A DNA stretch of 64,000 nt, from positions 434,001 through 498,000 of the forward strand of contig OY101124.1 of assembly GCA_956465555.1 (NCBI GenBank). The letters run 5' to 3'. Under the pieces are notes generated by a model, which was not told where the DNA came from, searched no databases, and saw only the letters and a list, made by a program, of their open reading frames with translations. A program made the position numbers and the translations under genes. Origin of the DNA: Nitzschia sp. pyKryTriq1. Its lineage: Eukaryota > Bacillariophyta > Bacillariophyceae > Bacillariales > Bacillariaceae. Positions 21,504 to 31,888 of the stretch are shown here, one piece after another (within the stretch, counting starts at the first letter, position 1; every line of letters starts with the position of its first letter).

Positions 21504-22939
21504 GTTAAATGTGTCTTGATGAACTGTGATCTACGACGAAGTAATAGTGAACTCTGAAGAGATAGGATGTTTGGTTGTATCAATGCAGATGTCAGATATG
21601 AAACCTGTGAAGCGCGTGGATAGTTTTATGTTGGCGTTTCACATCAAATCGTGCTCTCTACGTACAGTATCCGTACATCGCCGTAAAGGACGAAGCGAAC
21701 GAATAAATAAGAACCGCCATCACGCCGACCAACTTGACTGCACAGGCTAACAATTAGAATGGGGGGCTCGTCCTTTTGGAAGAGCCGCCGAAGCAATGTT
21801 TACATAAACAACTTTTAACGATCATTCAAAAATATTCATACCTGACAATAATTTTATGGTAGCGCAACTTTTATCGTCTTGCACCGGTTGAAGTCTGTTC
21901 TCCTGTCCTTCCGATTTCGTCCACCTCCCCTCGATGCAGTCAAGCGAGTCAATGACTGCGCGCTTCTGCACGATTTGTGTCGGTTTTCAATTTCTTGCTC
22001 GCTCGGCTGATCCACGTGTCACTACGTGTGAAGTAAATCAATAAGAGGAGCTTAGTAGATTTATGAGACTAGTGGTGATGAGAGCATCATGGCTCCGGTA
22101 TTGGTCGTTGACGGACGATGGACGGACAGTGACGTCACATATGGATCTTGGATACCGATAGGAGAAACACACCCTCGCATATGAGTCGTGTAGTAGTTCC
22201 AAAATAACAATTCATTTCTAGCTCACAATTTACACTTTCAATCATTCCTGTCGACTACCTCGTGCATAGGGCACTAGATTCAAGGGTAGACTACACATTG
22301 CAGGAGACACGGGATTTCAGCGCGAACCTACTCGTACGGTAGAAATGCGAAGCGAACATGTTGTGGGATCGTTGCGAACCGGAAGGGCAATAACAAAAAG
22401 TTTATTTCTCAGAGCACATAACCTGAAGGGCAATAACAAAAAGTTAATTTCTCAGAGCACATAACCTGAAGGGCATATACAAAAAGTAGATTTCTCAGAG
22501 CGAATGACAGCTTCTCGTTCTCTAGTAGCTACAGTAGTATGTAGAGCAGCGCTTATGTACAGTAGTGATACTGTAGTGTTGAAGCAATTCGCTCAAGATA
22601 TTATATACATATACAAATCTTAAGTAATATTTATGTTGGTATTATACGTACCGAAGCACGCAACTTGGCTGCCGCCATACCGGTAGATTCTTCTCCTTCT
22701 TTTTCTGCATGCGGTTTCTATTTTTTCGCTCTGTGTATGAATGACAAGGCGTACAGAAAATATTCTAAAATGCGTTGCTGCGCGCTGCTGCTACAATAGC
22801 CGACAACACACAATAAAACACCCGCTCGCGTAATAATCTCGACCGTGGATTATTTTTTGATTCTTCGACGCAAGTCAACAAAAGAACACTACACACAAAT
22901 CTTTCAGTAACCACAACATCAATATTGCATTTCGACATC
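21504..22939. other. intergenic with 43-bp tandem repeat
   Basis: About 1.4 kb between divergently oriented genes. Contains the 43-bp tandem repeat (22382-22501) and several GTAC palindromes. No coding frame with support. Confidence 0.5.
22382..22501 (+). repeat. 43-bp tandem repeat, about 2.8 copies
   Basis: Units at 22382-22424, 22425-22467 and 22468-about 22501, each starting GAAGGGCA and containing ACAAAAAGT and TTTCTCAGAGC. The first two differ at one position; the third is partial and more diverged. There are no spacers, so it is not CRISPR-like. Confidence 0.9.
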
Positions 22940-23767
22940 ATGTGCAAAGGACCCAAGAATGCAGTTGCCAAAACGGACAAGGCACTCAAGGATAACAGCG
23001 TTGTGATTATTTCAAAGACGTCCTGCCCTTACTGCCATGCCGTCAAGGATTTGTTGCAGCATGAGCTTGGAGTGAAAGCGCACGTCATTGAGGTGGATGA
23101 AGACCCCGCGGGAGAGGCAATCCGCGAGTACGTGACGAAAATGACCAATACAGACACTGTCCCCTTGATCTTTGTGGACTCCAAGTATATTGGAAATCAT
23201 GACGATGTCATGGCACTGGACCGCAAGGGCGAACTAGAACCCAAGATGAAGAAACACATGACCGGACCTCGCAAGGCACCCCCAGCCACGAACTCGGGCT
23301 ACCAACCCTTGCTCTGGTTCCCACAGACTGTCAATAAGTGGGCCATTCGTTCTACAGGAATGCTTACCTGTACCGCCAGCATCATTTCAGCCGCTTCCGT
23401 TGGTCATCCCAACCGTGCGGGGTGGATTGCAGCTGTGTTGCTCGGCGACTTTGTTCTTCGATTCGCTGCTGGAAGCAGATTCTCTCCCATTTCAAAGCTT
23501 GGAGGATCATTCGTTTCGAGCTGGGAACCCGTCAAGAGACCGGGGGCGCCCAAGCAATTCGCGTGCGTCTGCGGAATCATGTTCAGTGGATTGGGCGCTG
23601 CATTCTATCTCACTGGCCGACCCGAAATGGGTTGTGGATTCATGAGCATGCTCTCTATCGCCTCAGGTATGGAAGGTGCACTGGATTTCTGCCTGGGATG
23701 CAAGTTCTTTGCTATTGGTGATGCAATCCGCAAGTATTTCAAGAAACCAAGCGTGAAGCAACCCTAA
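22940..23767 (+). CDS. glutaredoxin fused to a DUF4395 membrane domain
   Basis: Intronless, 275 residues from the ATG at 22940. Residues about 10-105 are a glutaredoxin: VVIISKTSCPYCHAVK with the dithiol CPYC site (C29, C32), the cis-Pro motif TVPLIFVDSKYIGNHDD and a C-terminal helix. Residues about 125-265 match the DUF4395 pattern: an N-proximal VNKWAIR, two pairs of hydrophobic helices, SRFSPISKLGG, PKQFACVCGIMFSG and the terminal DFCLGCKFFA with its CxxC pair. Bacteria pair DUF4395 with thioredoxin-like proteins, so a covalent fusion suggests membrane-bound thiol-disulfide exchange. Location (plastid, ER) is unclear because there is no obvious leader. The electron partner is unknown. Confidence 0.85.
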   Translation: MCKGPKNAVAKTDKALKDNSVVIISKTSCPYCHAVKDLLQHELGVKAHVIEVDEDPAGEAIREYVTKMTNTDTVPLIFVDSKYIGNHDDVMALDRKGELEPKMKKHMTGPRKAPPATNSGYQPLLWFPQTVNKWAIRSTGMLTCTASIISAASVGHPNRAGWIAAVLLGDFVLRFAAGSRFSPISKLGGSFVSSWEPVKRPGAPKQFACVCGIMFSGLGAAFYLTGRPEMGCGFMSMLSIASGMEGALDFCLGCKFFAIGDAIRKYFKKPSVKQP

Positions 23768-24616
23768 AGAAAACTGAGACTGCGGGTGGTCGAATGAAAA
23801 TAGAGCACGGAAGCAGAGTGGAATCAATCTTGACTACGAAGTACTACTAGACTACCGGCACTAATAAGCTCCGACAGGCTCATCCTACCTTTTTACCATA
23901 GTAGTGGTAATGTTCTACATTGTAATAGCTACATGTATGTTTATATTTTCAGCAATTTGAGCTTCGCGTCGCTCTCTCTCTAGAGTACTAGAATAGTAGT
24001 ACGAATACGAGTACTGTACGAGCAGTGTAGCTACTCTACTCGTAGTAGCCACTCTCTACTCTCTCTCTCTCTCTCTCTCTCTACTAGCTCTAATGGCCAC
24101 TCTACTACCGGTACTAGTAGAGACAGCCTTATTAATTTTCATGTTCTTACCGCCGATTTCGAAATTCTTCCCTCTCCTTCCTCGCGTCTGTCGCGTCTTC
24201 GGACTTCGCGGACGAGCACTTTTGAACTTTGCCCGCGCTTTTCCGTGGAGAGACCCGTTGGAATTTCGTTAAAGTCCGATGTGGAAGTAGTTGGATAACT
24301 CGTTTCTACTGTAGTATTATCTACCATAAATTCATAATTTACCAAGCTCTCACTCATCAGAAGCGTCAAACAATGCGATAAAACGCATCAATTGGTAAAA
24401 TGCTATCTTTTCGACGATCTATGTATGTACGGTATGGATATTCGCAATGGCACAATACTGTACCTGTATTATGTGTAGTGCGTAGTGCTGGTACAAGTAC
24501 GGTGACAACGCATCCTTTCATTACCCTACCTCTACTTTCTCTCTACTACTAGAGCCGTGCCATCTTGGATACTAATGCGGACAATGCCACTACTCTAGAG
24601 TGCGAGTCACGCCAAG
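23768..24616. other. intergenic, CT-microsatellite and CTAGTAG-rich
   Basis: 850 bp. (CT)n run at about 24057-24081 within a longer TACTCTCTCTACTAG-type stretch (23970-24125). No gene supported. Confidence 0.5.
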
Positions 24617-25693
24617 ATGAAAATAATCTACCCTTCCTTGTTCATGTCCCAGCGCCTGGCAGCGAGGCACTATCTAGGCGGTTTCAATTATTATTGCAGT
24701 AGTAACAAAACAACAAGGGCCTTTGGCGAAAGAAGAATATTTGGACGGTGTTGCTTGTCTAGTTCTTCTTCTTCTTCTTCTTCTTCGTCGGGGGATGATG
24801 GTGATCATGATAGCTCCTTGCGAGGACCACTTCAAGACGACGCCAGACACATTCGTCGTCAACATTCTCTAAAAGATGGCACCCTGAAGGATCGATTCCG
24901 AAAGGGCTTACCGACCGTTGGAGTGGTGACAGGTCTGTACCAGGACACAGATCATGTTGAGATTTTGGGATTGTTGGGGTATGATTTTCTCTGGGCCGAC
25001 GCTGAGCATTCGTCTGCTTCGGCCAGTGACATGGCACGGTTGATTCTGGCCGCAGAGAGAAGGGGGATGCCAACGTTGGTCCGAATCGGTTACGGGTATC
25101 AAAATATTATCGGGCATGCCCAAAAATTTTTGGTGGCAGGAGCTCAAGGCATTTTGCTTCCACAATGCGAAAATGGAGACGAAGTGCGACAGATAGTGGA
25201 TGCTGTGAAATTCCCTCCCGTGGGTAAGAGAGGATTGGCGGGAGAGAGGTGGAACAATTGGGGGATCACGGGAGAGGACGACCAGACAACTCTAGCCGAA
25301 CGAGTCGAAGAGAGCAACAAGAACAGTATCGTGGGTATTGTCGTGGAATCACAAAAAGGCCTGGCTAGCTTAGACGAAATGCTGGATGTACCAGAACTGG
25401 ATTTCGTCTTTGTTGCCCCGACGGATCTGAGTGCGGATTTGGGCCTTCATGGGCAGATTCGGCATCCTCAAGTCTTGAGATTGGTGGAGGAAGCTGGACA
25501 GCGTATTCAGGCTGCTGGAAAGGCAGCAGGAATGTTGGTATTATCGCCCCAGGACTATTCGTATTGGCGAAAACGAGGGTTCACAGTACTATGTTGCGTG
25601 GCACAAAATCTATTCATAGACGGAGCCCGAGGCATGATGAACTCGATGTCCACGCTGGAGGAGGAGGTGGTGGAGGTGGAAAAGCAACAGTAG
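24617..25693 (+). CDS. HpcH/HpaI-family aldolase
   Basis: Class II pyruvate-type aldolase family (2-keto-3-deoxy sugar-acid or hydroxy-ketoacid aldolases). 358 residues, intronless. An N-terminal leader of about 95 residues with a poly-Ser tract precedes the catalytic domain. The domain shows LGYDFLWADAEHSSAS (substrate-loop Asp/Glu/His), PTLVRIGYG (Arg), GAQGILLPQCENGDEV (PQ.x(4-5)E metal-ligand region), GKRGLAGERWN, VGIVVESQKGL (metal-binding Glu), and LDFVFVAPTDLSADLG, where the family has GPxDLS with the metal Asp. All metal and substrate residues appear present. Leader length suggests organelle import. The exact substrate cannot be assigned. Confidence 0.87.
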   Translation: MKIIYPSLFMSQRLAARHYLGGFNYYCSSNKTTRAFGERRIFGRCCLSSSSSSSSSSSGDDGDHDSSLRGPLQDDARHIRRQHSLKDGTLKDRFRKGLPTVGVVTGLYQDTDHVEILGLLGYDFLWADAEHSSASASDMARLILAAERRGMPTLVRIGYGYQNIIGHAQKFLVAGAQGILLPQCENGDEVRQIVDAVKFPPVGKRGLAGERWNNWGITGEDDQTTLAERVEESNKNSIVGIVVESQKGLASLDEMLDVPELDFVFVAPTDLSADLGLHGQIRHPQVLRLVEEAGQRIQAAGKAAGMLVLSPQDYSYWRKRGFTVLCCVAQNLFIDGARGMMNSMSTLEEEVVEVEKQQ

Positions 25694-25735
25694 GACTGGC
25701 AGTAAAACTGAGCATCGAAACCTATACCATCCACC

Positions 25736-25820
25736 TTACGAGGTCTCTTCATTCCCTATGGTATCTGAGCCATCCGCATCATGATGTCTGGCAGCTTTGT
25801 CTACACTCTCGCCATGCTCG
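25736..25820 (-). pseudogene. relic of a third DUF6824-paralogue 3' end
   Basis: On the minus strand this stretch reads DKAARHHDADGSDTIGNEET-S-stop. It aligns with the C-terminus of paralogue A (GKSARRHDRDGSDTTANEDT-L-stop), with DNA similarity extending to about 25820. No upstream exon of the family is present, because the aldolase gene ends 42 bp away. It is a truncated copy of the last exon. Similarity to paralogue B's C-terminus is lower. Confidence 0.7.
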
Positions 25821-26416
25821 CCGATGCTCACGAAAGAACTCAACGAGATAGTCCACCGGGGAAGAAACAATGATGGAGAGCGTCGAGAGCGAAGAGTCTC
25901 GAGGAAAGGCAATCTTGACTTGGAGAGATCGCAGGGACGAAATCAATCTAGTAGTATCTAAAACTACTAGAGAAAAGACAAAGGGAATGTGGAAGCTGTA
26001 CTACATAGACTAATGAGACTGGTTGTGAAAATATTACCGGTAAAATGTAGCTCAAGACGACGCCTTATTCCTATCCATACTATGTACTACTACTAGCTAG
26101 CTATATCGTAAAGCAGCGAAAAAGTGCTCTGTCTAGTTTAGTTGCTACCTTGACGCTAGTAGAGAGAGAGGGAGTCTACAGTATTCGTATTCATTCCACG
26201 TGACTCGCCGCCGCCAGATATCTGATTTCTTGATACTCGTACTCCCACGATAAGTACTCTGAAAGCACGAAAATACCAAACTATCGAGAACCGTTTAAGT
26301 AGTCTACAAAGTACACGCTTTGGCATTGCAAAATAGATGGCTGATCTCGCTTGCTGTGTGGAAGACAATCAAGATTCAGTACTTTGGGGTATCTAGTCGG
26401 AAGATGGATCATGCCA
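25821..26416. other. intergenic with dispersed repeat copy
   Basis: About 600 bp. Holds one copy (26103-26155) of the dispersed ATATCGTAAAGCAGCG repeat whose other copies are near 57.9 kb. No gene supported. Confidence 0.5.
26103..26155 (+). repeat. dispersed 53-bp repeat, copy 1
   Basis: Starts ATATCGTAAAGCAGCGAAAA and ends TTGCTACCTTGACG. It recurs with few differences at 57918-57970 and, diverged, at 57835-57881 on the same strand 31 kb away. Probably a small dispersed element. Confidence 0.75.
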
Positions 26417-28098
26417 CTACGTTGCAATAAGGGATGGCGAGGGGCAGGGCGTTACTCTCTTTGCACCCCGTACTCGTCGTAGCTCTGGGGATCCCGTCGT
26501 TATGGATTCCTCAGTCGATGATGTTGTCGAGTCCTCGGACAGTGGCGACTCCGAGGCGGTATCTGTGTTCAAGAATGTCTTGACTTTGTGACGCATGTGG
26601 CGGAAGAAATGTGATATCTTTTCTCTCGCAGCTTCATCGTCCACTTCAACCCACCCATCGGTTTCCGGCTTCAAAAATCTACCTCCAGACTCGTGAATGA
26701 TGCTTACAATCTGCTCTGCCACGTCCGTCTTCCCATATTTTCCAGTGATTGACGATTCATAACGCGGATAGTTCATTTCACAGAGATGCAGTGCTCGTAG
26801 ATTGCCAGTGTGTGTCTTGGCGATCTTGCCCCTGCCAAAAAGCTGCGCGACGCCAACAAATACAGATTTTTTGTTAGGTCAGTGTTGTCCAGCATTTGTT
26901 GAGACCACGGGGGAACAGCTTGACTCCACTACTTACTACATCAAAACGACGAGGAACAATGATTGTTTCCTTCGTACATGTTTCATCCCCTTCGATCTTC
27001 TCGGCGTCCTTTGCTTCCTTGGCCAGGTTCATTGCGAGCCACTCCTGGTGATAGTTCACAGACCACGATCCATCCTTCTGCATTGGCGAGACATGTGTCG
27101 GAATCCCAAAAGTCTGTAGCTCAAATTCGATTTCTGCCACGGTACCATAATGGGGCCGTAATCGGAAACGCGAGGACGGATCGATGAAGAGTCTAATGCC
27201 AGCAACAAACGGGCGAAGTGTAACATCATTGTAGCAATAATGAGCTGCGTGGGTTCGTTGGGGTAAAGCTGCTCGTAAATGATGGATTTCTCGCTGGAAA
27301 TCAATTTCCTCCTTGAAACGACAATAATTGTACATGACATAAACTACGCCCATCTTCTGTGCCTCCTCGTCTTGCATCATGGTCATCATAAAATACCAAG
27401 AAGCTCGACTCTGAGCAGAATCATCGTCATGCATCAGCATCGAAAACATGTTGTGTGAGAGTATGGTCAAGGAGTGTAGCCAAGGCCCATGCGAAATAAC
27501 AGACACTTACGAGTGGGCTAGCCAGTGCATCTTGTCTTCTGAACCCAAGATTAAGGCAAATAATGGTCCTTCCGGCAGCGTCTCTTTCGGGTAGAACTTG
27601 GAGGAATCCATCATTCAGTTTGGCAAGATCTTCTTCGTTCAAATCATCCTGTCGTACATCTCGTGCCAGGACCTCGCCGTCACCAAAAATCCTTCGCTTG
27701 ATTTCAAAATGAGTCACAATGGTTTGCGCCGCAGCCTTCGGATTAAAGCACTCTGCGCGCAAAAACATCAACCGGAACCCCTTGCTCTCCACGTAGGCTC
27801 GATTCAGAAACTTTGCTTGCTCGTAGGCCTCCTTTTTCTTTCTCTTCATTTTGTTCAGAGCATCATCAAGAGCCTTCAGTTTTTTACCCAGAGATTCTCC
27901 CTCATCCTCCTCTTGCGTACGTGCAATGCCATGGATATCGAACAGCAGCTTTTCGTGTTCTTCGAGAGATAGCTTTTCAAGTTCCTTGCTTAGCACCTGT
28001 TCAGCGATGTCAGCTTCCTCGTTGGTCGCAGGAAATCTGTAGTCAGCTAAACCGGCAGACCTTGCAAGCTCCGGAGTAAAGGAATCTACTAGCACCAT
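26417..28098 (-). CDS. DUF6824-type protein, paralogue B
   Basis: Three exons, 28098-27511, 27410-26937 and 26842-26417, all phase 0, with two 94-nt introns, give 495 residues. The architecture is that of paralogue A: GFRLMFLRAECF, HFEIKRRIFGDGEVLARDV and LPERDAAGRTI in exon 1; MMQDEEAQKMGVVYVMYN and EFELQTFGIPT in exon 2; FGRGKIAKTHTGNLRALHL, SGGRFLKPETDGWVEVDDE and AREKISHFFRHMR (DUF6824) in exon 3. Exon 1 has an extra Lys/Glu coiled-coil-like insert (KALDDALNKMKRKKKEAYEQ). Function unknown; a lipid-binding-like N-terminus plus a possible DNA- or protein-binding DUF6824 end is inference. Confidence 0.85.
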
Positions 28099-28309
28099 TT
28101 TTTCGTTCAGACCTATATTATTGATTACAGTGTGCCGGTGATGGAAATGATACCGATACTTTCACCTTCTACCGGTAGGCTATTACCAGTACCTCCCGTC
28201 GGGCGCTGTTGGGTCGTGCTATGTACAGGTATCATTCATCCTGCGTGTTCCCAGGTTTTCCTGCGTGTTCCCTCAGTGTTCCCAACCCGCCATTGTGAAC
28301 CTCATATAT

Positions 28310-28400
28310 ATGTACCGGTACGAAGGACTTCGTACAAAGTTCACTACCGGTACAGCACGGTACGGTGCGTATGGTACGGTACGTACCGGTACGTTCGAAA
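28310..28400. repeat. GTAC/ACCGGT palindrome cluster
   Basis: Within 90 bp there are at least five overlapping palindromic words (GTACCGGTAC, TACCGGTA, GGTACGGTACGTACC). Similar words recur in most intergenic spaces of the window, for example 44246-44390 and 59650-59680. Confidence 0.65.
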
Positions 28401-28662
28401 GAAGAAAAGATACTATGTATGTACTGCTGTCGATCGATGACGTAACCTTGTCTTCGGCTTCGGCGAGCGCGTGCGTCATTCCCAGGGCGTATAAATACTG
28501 CAAGTGTATATTTAAAATGGTCAGTGGGCTTCGCCTTCTTCGAAGTTCGACTTTCGAATTCCATCTTCGCACCCCCAACGAAACACGGACAGACCAGAAG
28601 TCGACCAGAGGGCGCCAAGAATTGGCGATCACATTTCCGACCGAGGACGAGAGGACCGATGA

Positions 28663-28827
28663 TCACACAAGATCATACCAAACGACAGGCAGGAAAGTGC
28701 CGAGCGCGATGCAAGCTATATAGCTCACTGTCCGAGTGGTAAGCTGCCGCAAGAAGTCCACAACGAGATGCAGGCCAAAATTAAACAAGCAGCCCTCGAG
28801 TACCCCAGCTTCCTGCCCCCTTTTTAG
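28663..28827 (+). other. possible exon or gene fragment
   Basis: Between a TGA and a TAG the frame reads ...AHCPSGKLPQEVHNEMQAKI and KQAALEYPSFLPPF. The composition looks protein-like and differs from the surrounding palindromic sequence. There is no ATG at its start and no recognised family. It could be a terminal exon, a transposon scrap or chance. Confidence 0.2.
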
Positions 28828-29340
28828 ACGGATTTTCAGTTAGATACTACAGTATGTACTGTATGTACTCGTACTGTACCTGTCGTAGTCAGAGTTAGAC
28901 AGCAAAAATAATAATACTTCGCGCGCGGCGGCCGGACTTCGTCGCCATCGCAGTCACAATTTAAGTCTTGTGGGTCGGCGGTTGGAAGATGCATTTCTGT
29001 ATTTGAGCAAGATTCAAGGCATAAATTTTGAGACTCTCGTCCGTTCGATGCGCGCGTGCCGGCTTGTGATTTAGAACGCAAAAAATTTGGCTCGACGAAA
29101 ACATCATGCCACATGTTCAATGTTCCGTGTATGATTTTTGATCTGTGATGATTTTGATCATCATCACCATATCAATACTAGTCTATGCCAACTGTCTCTC
29201 GACTTCACAAGTAATAGTTTGGCACGATAGACATTGTTATCGCAAAAAACGGCAGGTTTCAAGAAGGAAAGTTGCTGTCCCGTAAAAGGAAGTTGGTAGC
29301 AGATAGTCCTATCTACACAACAAGCGAAAGCATCCGAGTA

Positions 29341-30024
29341 ATGATGAATCTCTTTCGAAGTGCTTATCGTCTATTGGACGATGCTACTGTCTCTCCAATC
29401 GAAGACGGAACCACCATCCCTCCAACTGAAGATGGAACCACAATTGGAACCACAATCTCTCCGACCGAAGATGGAACCACTACTATCTCTCCCACCGAAG
29501 GTGGAACCACGATCTCTCCCACCGATTTTGGAACCACGATCTCTCCCACCGAAGACGGCAGCACCATCTCTCCAACCGGAGACGGCACCACCATCTCTCC
29601 AACCGGAGACGGCACCACCATCTCTCCAACCGGAGACGGCACCACCATATCTCCAATGGAAGATGGAACAGGCGCCCCTTTTGATCCGACTACAACCGTT
29701 CTTGGGACCGATGCTCCGACTCCAACCGTTCTTGACGATGCAACTGATGCCCCTACCCAAACGAACACCAACAATCAAGTTACTGATCCGCCTGTAGGCG
29801 AAGTTTCCTCAGTAAGTAAGCAATTGGGGAATCAGTCAACTGGTGGTAATTCTGGAATCCCTCCCTATGCCATTGGGATCATTGTTGGAGTGGTTCTTCT
29901 TGCGATGGTCTTCCTGCGCAGAAGAAGTGTGAAAAACGCCAAGATTCGAAGACAAAAGGCCGAGTTGATGGCACAAGAATACAAAGATATCCTTGATGAG
30001 GAGACGCCACCAGACGAAATCTAA
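29341..30024 (+). CDS. single-pass membrane protein with Thr/Pro 9-residue repeats
   Basis: From the ATG pair at 29341 the frame gives 227 residues. Residues about 18-110 are repeats of the nonapeptide ISPTEDGTT (variants GDG, EGG, DFG). A Thr/Pro/Asp spacer, a membrane segment YAIGIIVGVVLLAMVFL (about 178-194), a basic stop-transfer RRRSVKNAKIRRQK and an acidic tail ending PPDEI follow. This is the layout of a type I surface protein with an O-glycosylated mucin-like ectodomain. No signal peptide is visible from this ATG (MMNLFRSAYRLL), so a signal-bearing upstream exon may be missing from my model. The function is unknown. Confidence 0.65.
   Translation: MMNLFRSAYRLLDDATVSPIEDGTTIPPTEDGTTIGTTISPTEDGTTTISPTEGGTTISPTDFGTTISPTEDGSTISPTGDGTTISPTGDGTTISPTGDGTTISPMEDGTGAPFDPTTTVLGTDAPTPTVLDDATDAPTQTNTNNQVTDPPVGEVSSVSKQLGNQSTGGNSGIPPYAIGIIVGVVLLAMVFLRRRSVKNAKIRRQKAELMAQEYKDILDEETPPDEI
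29566..29646 (+). repeat. 27-bp coding minisatellite, 3 exact copies
   Basis: Units 29566-29592, 29593-29619 and 29620-29646 are identical and each encodes ISPTGDGTT. Diverged copies extend on both sides (about 29395-29565 and 29647-29670). The exact identity points to recent slippage or unequal exchange. Confidence 0.9.
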
Positions 30025-30542
30025 GACGAAATCTAAGCTGCTGAAAGCAGATTCTACAGATATTGTAATTTGTAATTTGCACTTTGTTCCGCAGGAACGT
30101 GCACCCATCTATTAGCGCCATGATAGTTATGATGTGAAACAGGCTAGCTTCTGATACAGTTGCTCCCTACCTACGGTATGCTTCGACGAGGCGACAGTGC
30201 CAACTTGACCCCAACGGGTCAAAGTCGGGTCCGCCCAAGAGGATTGGCCGCCACCAGAGTCTCCAATGGCCACCTTGCAGCGTACCACACAGCTGGTGGA
30301 GAGGAGCACTTCTTCCGTCTTCGACTTAATAACCTCCTGGCCTACAAGTTCTTGTCACCTTGTTTCTACTGTACCATATTTTGGGATATATCCACATTCT
30401 TTTCATGTTAGGTCCACCTCTCGCACTCTTATTCGAATGGCAGATTTCAGTATCGTTTGCAATGGCAGCACTCGGCATCGATCGGATGAGTGAGTCTTGT
30501 TGTTGCTGTTGCTGTCCGACATGATGATGATGATTCATTCAT
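30025..30542. other. intergenic, convergent 3' ends
   Basis: About 520 bp between converging genes. An ATTCATTCATTC microsatellite (about 30531-30550) reaches the next gene's stop. No gene supported. Confidence 0.5.
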
Positions 30543-31097
30543 TCATTCTAAGGAGCGAGGATGCATCCGCATCTCGTGTTCTATGACAGCTTCCGCGTCC
30601 GCTTGGGCACGGGCGAGTGCCTCTTCCTTCGAGACTCTTGATTCGTTTGCAACTTTCTTGGCCAATGATTCTTCTTGTTCTTCTGTGGGTCGTTCTTCTT
30701 TTTGCTGCATCATCAGCATCATCTTCTTCTTCATTTCCGCAAAAAGGGTCGACTGCACCTTTTGATGGCGGGCTTGACGCTCTTCCTTGTGAGTTTCGTG
30801 TTCGAGTCCACGGAGGCAATATTCCTCACTATTCTTCTTTTTAGTATTGTTGTTGCTGCTGTTGCAGCGTCCCCATTTCTTTACTTTTCGAAGAATGGCA
30901 GTATTCGTTGTTTTGATTTTCTTGTAGTCTTCCAAAGTGTAGTAGGAGTCTTCCATCTCTTGTGACGACATCTCCTCGATCATGGGAATAAGCTGTACTT
31001 GGTTTTGATCCAGACTGAAACGAACAACAGGAGGCTTACGATTACAAGCAGTACCTGTATTTTCCGAAGACGAGGAACGTGGTACAAGAGGAGGCAT
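30543..31097 (-). CDS. diatom hypothetical protein with coiled-coil tail
   Basis: Intronless, 184 residues. PPVVRFSLDQNQVQLIPMIE leads to YYTLEDYKKIKTTNTAILRK, then EEYCLRGLEHETHKEERQAR, then a Glu/Lys/Ala-rich helix ending in SLE. The order VRF...VQ...ip, YYt.eDy..ik, CLRGLE recurs in a large, uncharacterised diatom protein family as I recall it. No enzymatic motif, signal peptide or membrane segment. The last 80 residues are predicted coiled coil by eye. Function unknown. Confidence 0.7.
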   Translation of the reverse strand: MPPLVPRSSSSENTGTACNRKPPVVRFSLDQNQVQLIPMIEEMSSQEMEDSYYTLEDYKKIKTTNTAILRKVKKWGRCNSSNNNTKKKNSEEYCLRGLEHETHKEERQARHQKVQSTLFAEMKKKMMLMMQQKEERPTEEQEESLAKKVANESRVSKEEALARAQADAEAVIEHEMRMHPRSLE

Positions 31098-31888
31098 GAT
31101 AACGTAGTCGATTGCTTATATTGTGTGTTTGTTTGTTTGCTTGCTTGCTTGCTTGCTTTTCGATTCATGCAGTCGGGCCACGATTTCTTGGTTTGGGGTT
31201 ATCGGTAGATCATCTCCAATAGAACGTCCGTTACTGAGGAGTAGCAACCCGAGGAGGAGTAGATTAGAGTAGCGAGAGAACGTGGAGTGTGGTGTTGGGT
31301 GAAATGAAGACTAAAACAATCGTTTCCGCACCGCATCCACCATCGTCACTTATTGCTACATGCGTTTCGAATCATTGTCATCATCATCTCGTAAAATTCT
31401 CATCATCGTCATCGCTCATCGCATCGAGAAGTTTGGGTTGTCGTTTGTCCTGCGTACGGCAATGATTTTATTCGAGCAAGTCGATATTCCAACTTGGGGG
31501 TTCGAAATTCAAGTTCTCCCCAGATTATCTTCCATAATCATTGGTCCCCTTTTCTAACTTCTTTTGGCGCGTAAAAATTCCATTACAAATATACATTCTT
31601 CATGTCTGTAGTTTTTACATTGTCATAGGTGGAATTTCATCACGCCGGGTGGGCAAAAGGAGTATGGCCGGGCCGACAAATTTGAGGAACACAAGACTCC
31701 TCCCACCAAGCTCCCACCGACGAGGGAGTTTTGAATTGTACGGCGTATTGTAGACCGCGGTCCTGGTTCGGTTGTTTTGTGCATCATCTTGTTCGTTGGA
31801 TCGTACATCATCATCATCATCATCATCATCAACACACAAGAGCAGTAATTCAATTTCGATTCTTCTTGTCTTCCTCCATTACAGTACC
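31098..31888. other. divergent intergenic region
   Basis: About 790 bp between the divergent starts of the hypothetical gene and the SH3/Tudor-like repeat gene. (TTGC)n/(TTTG)n run at 31125-31157 and (ATC)n at 31806-31830. It must contain both promoters, but I recognise no specific element. Confidence 0.5.

Larger units (their letters stand above)
28099..29340. other. intergenic, dense GTAC/ACCGGT palindromes
   Basis: About 1.24 kb between divergent genes. 28310-28400 is a cluster of ACCGGTAC/GTACCGGT repeats. A 54-codon stop-to-stop frame at 28663-28827 looks mildly coding but has no start. Otherwise nothing recognised. Confidence 0.5.

Noticed and set aside
22382-22501. CRISPR-like array
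   Set aside because: The 43-bp units are directly adjacent with no spacers. Ordinary tandem repeat in eukaryotic DNA.
28715-28760. tRNA-Leu/Ser D-loop-like stretch (TGTCCGAGTGGTAAG)
   Set aside because: No anticodon stem or GGTTCGAATCC T-loop follows at the right distance.
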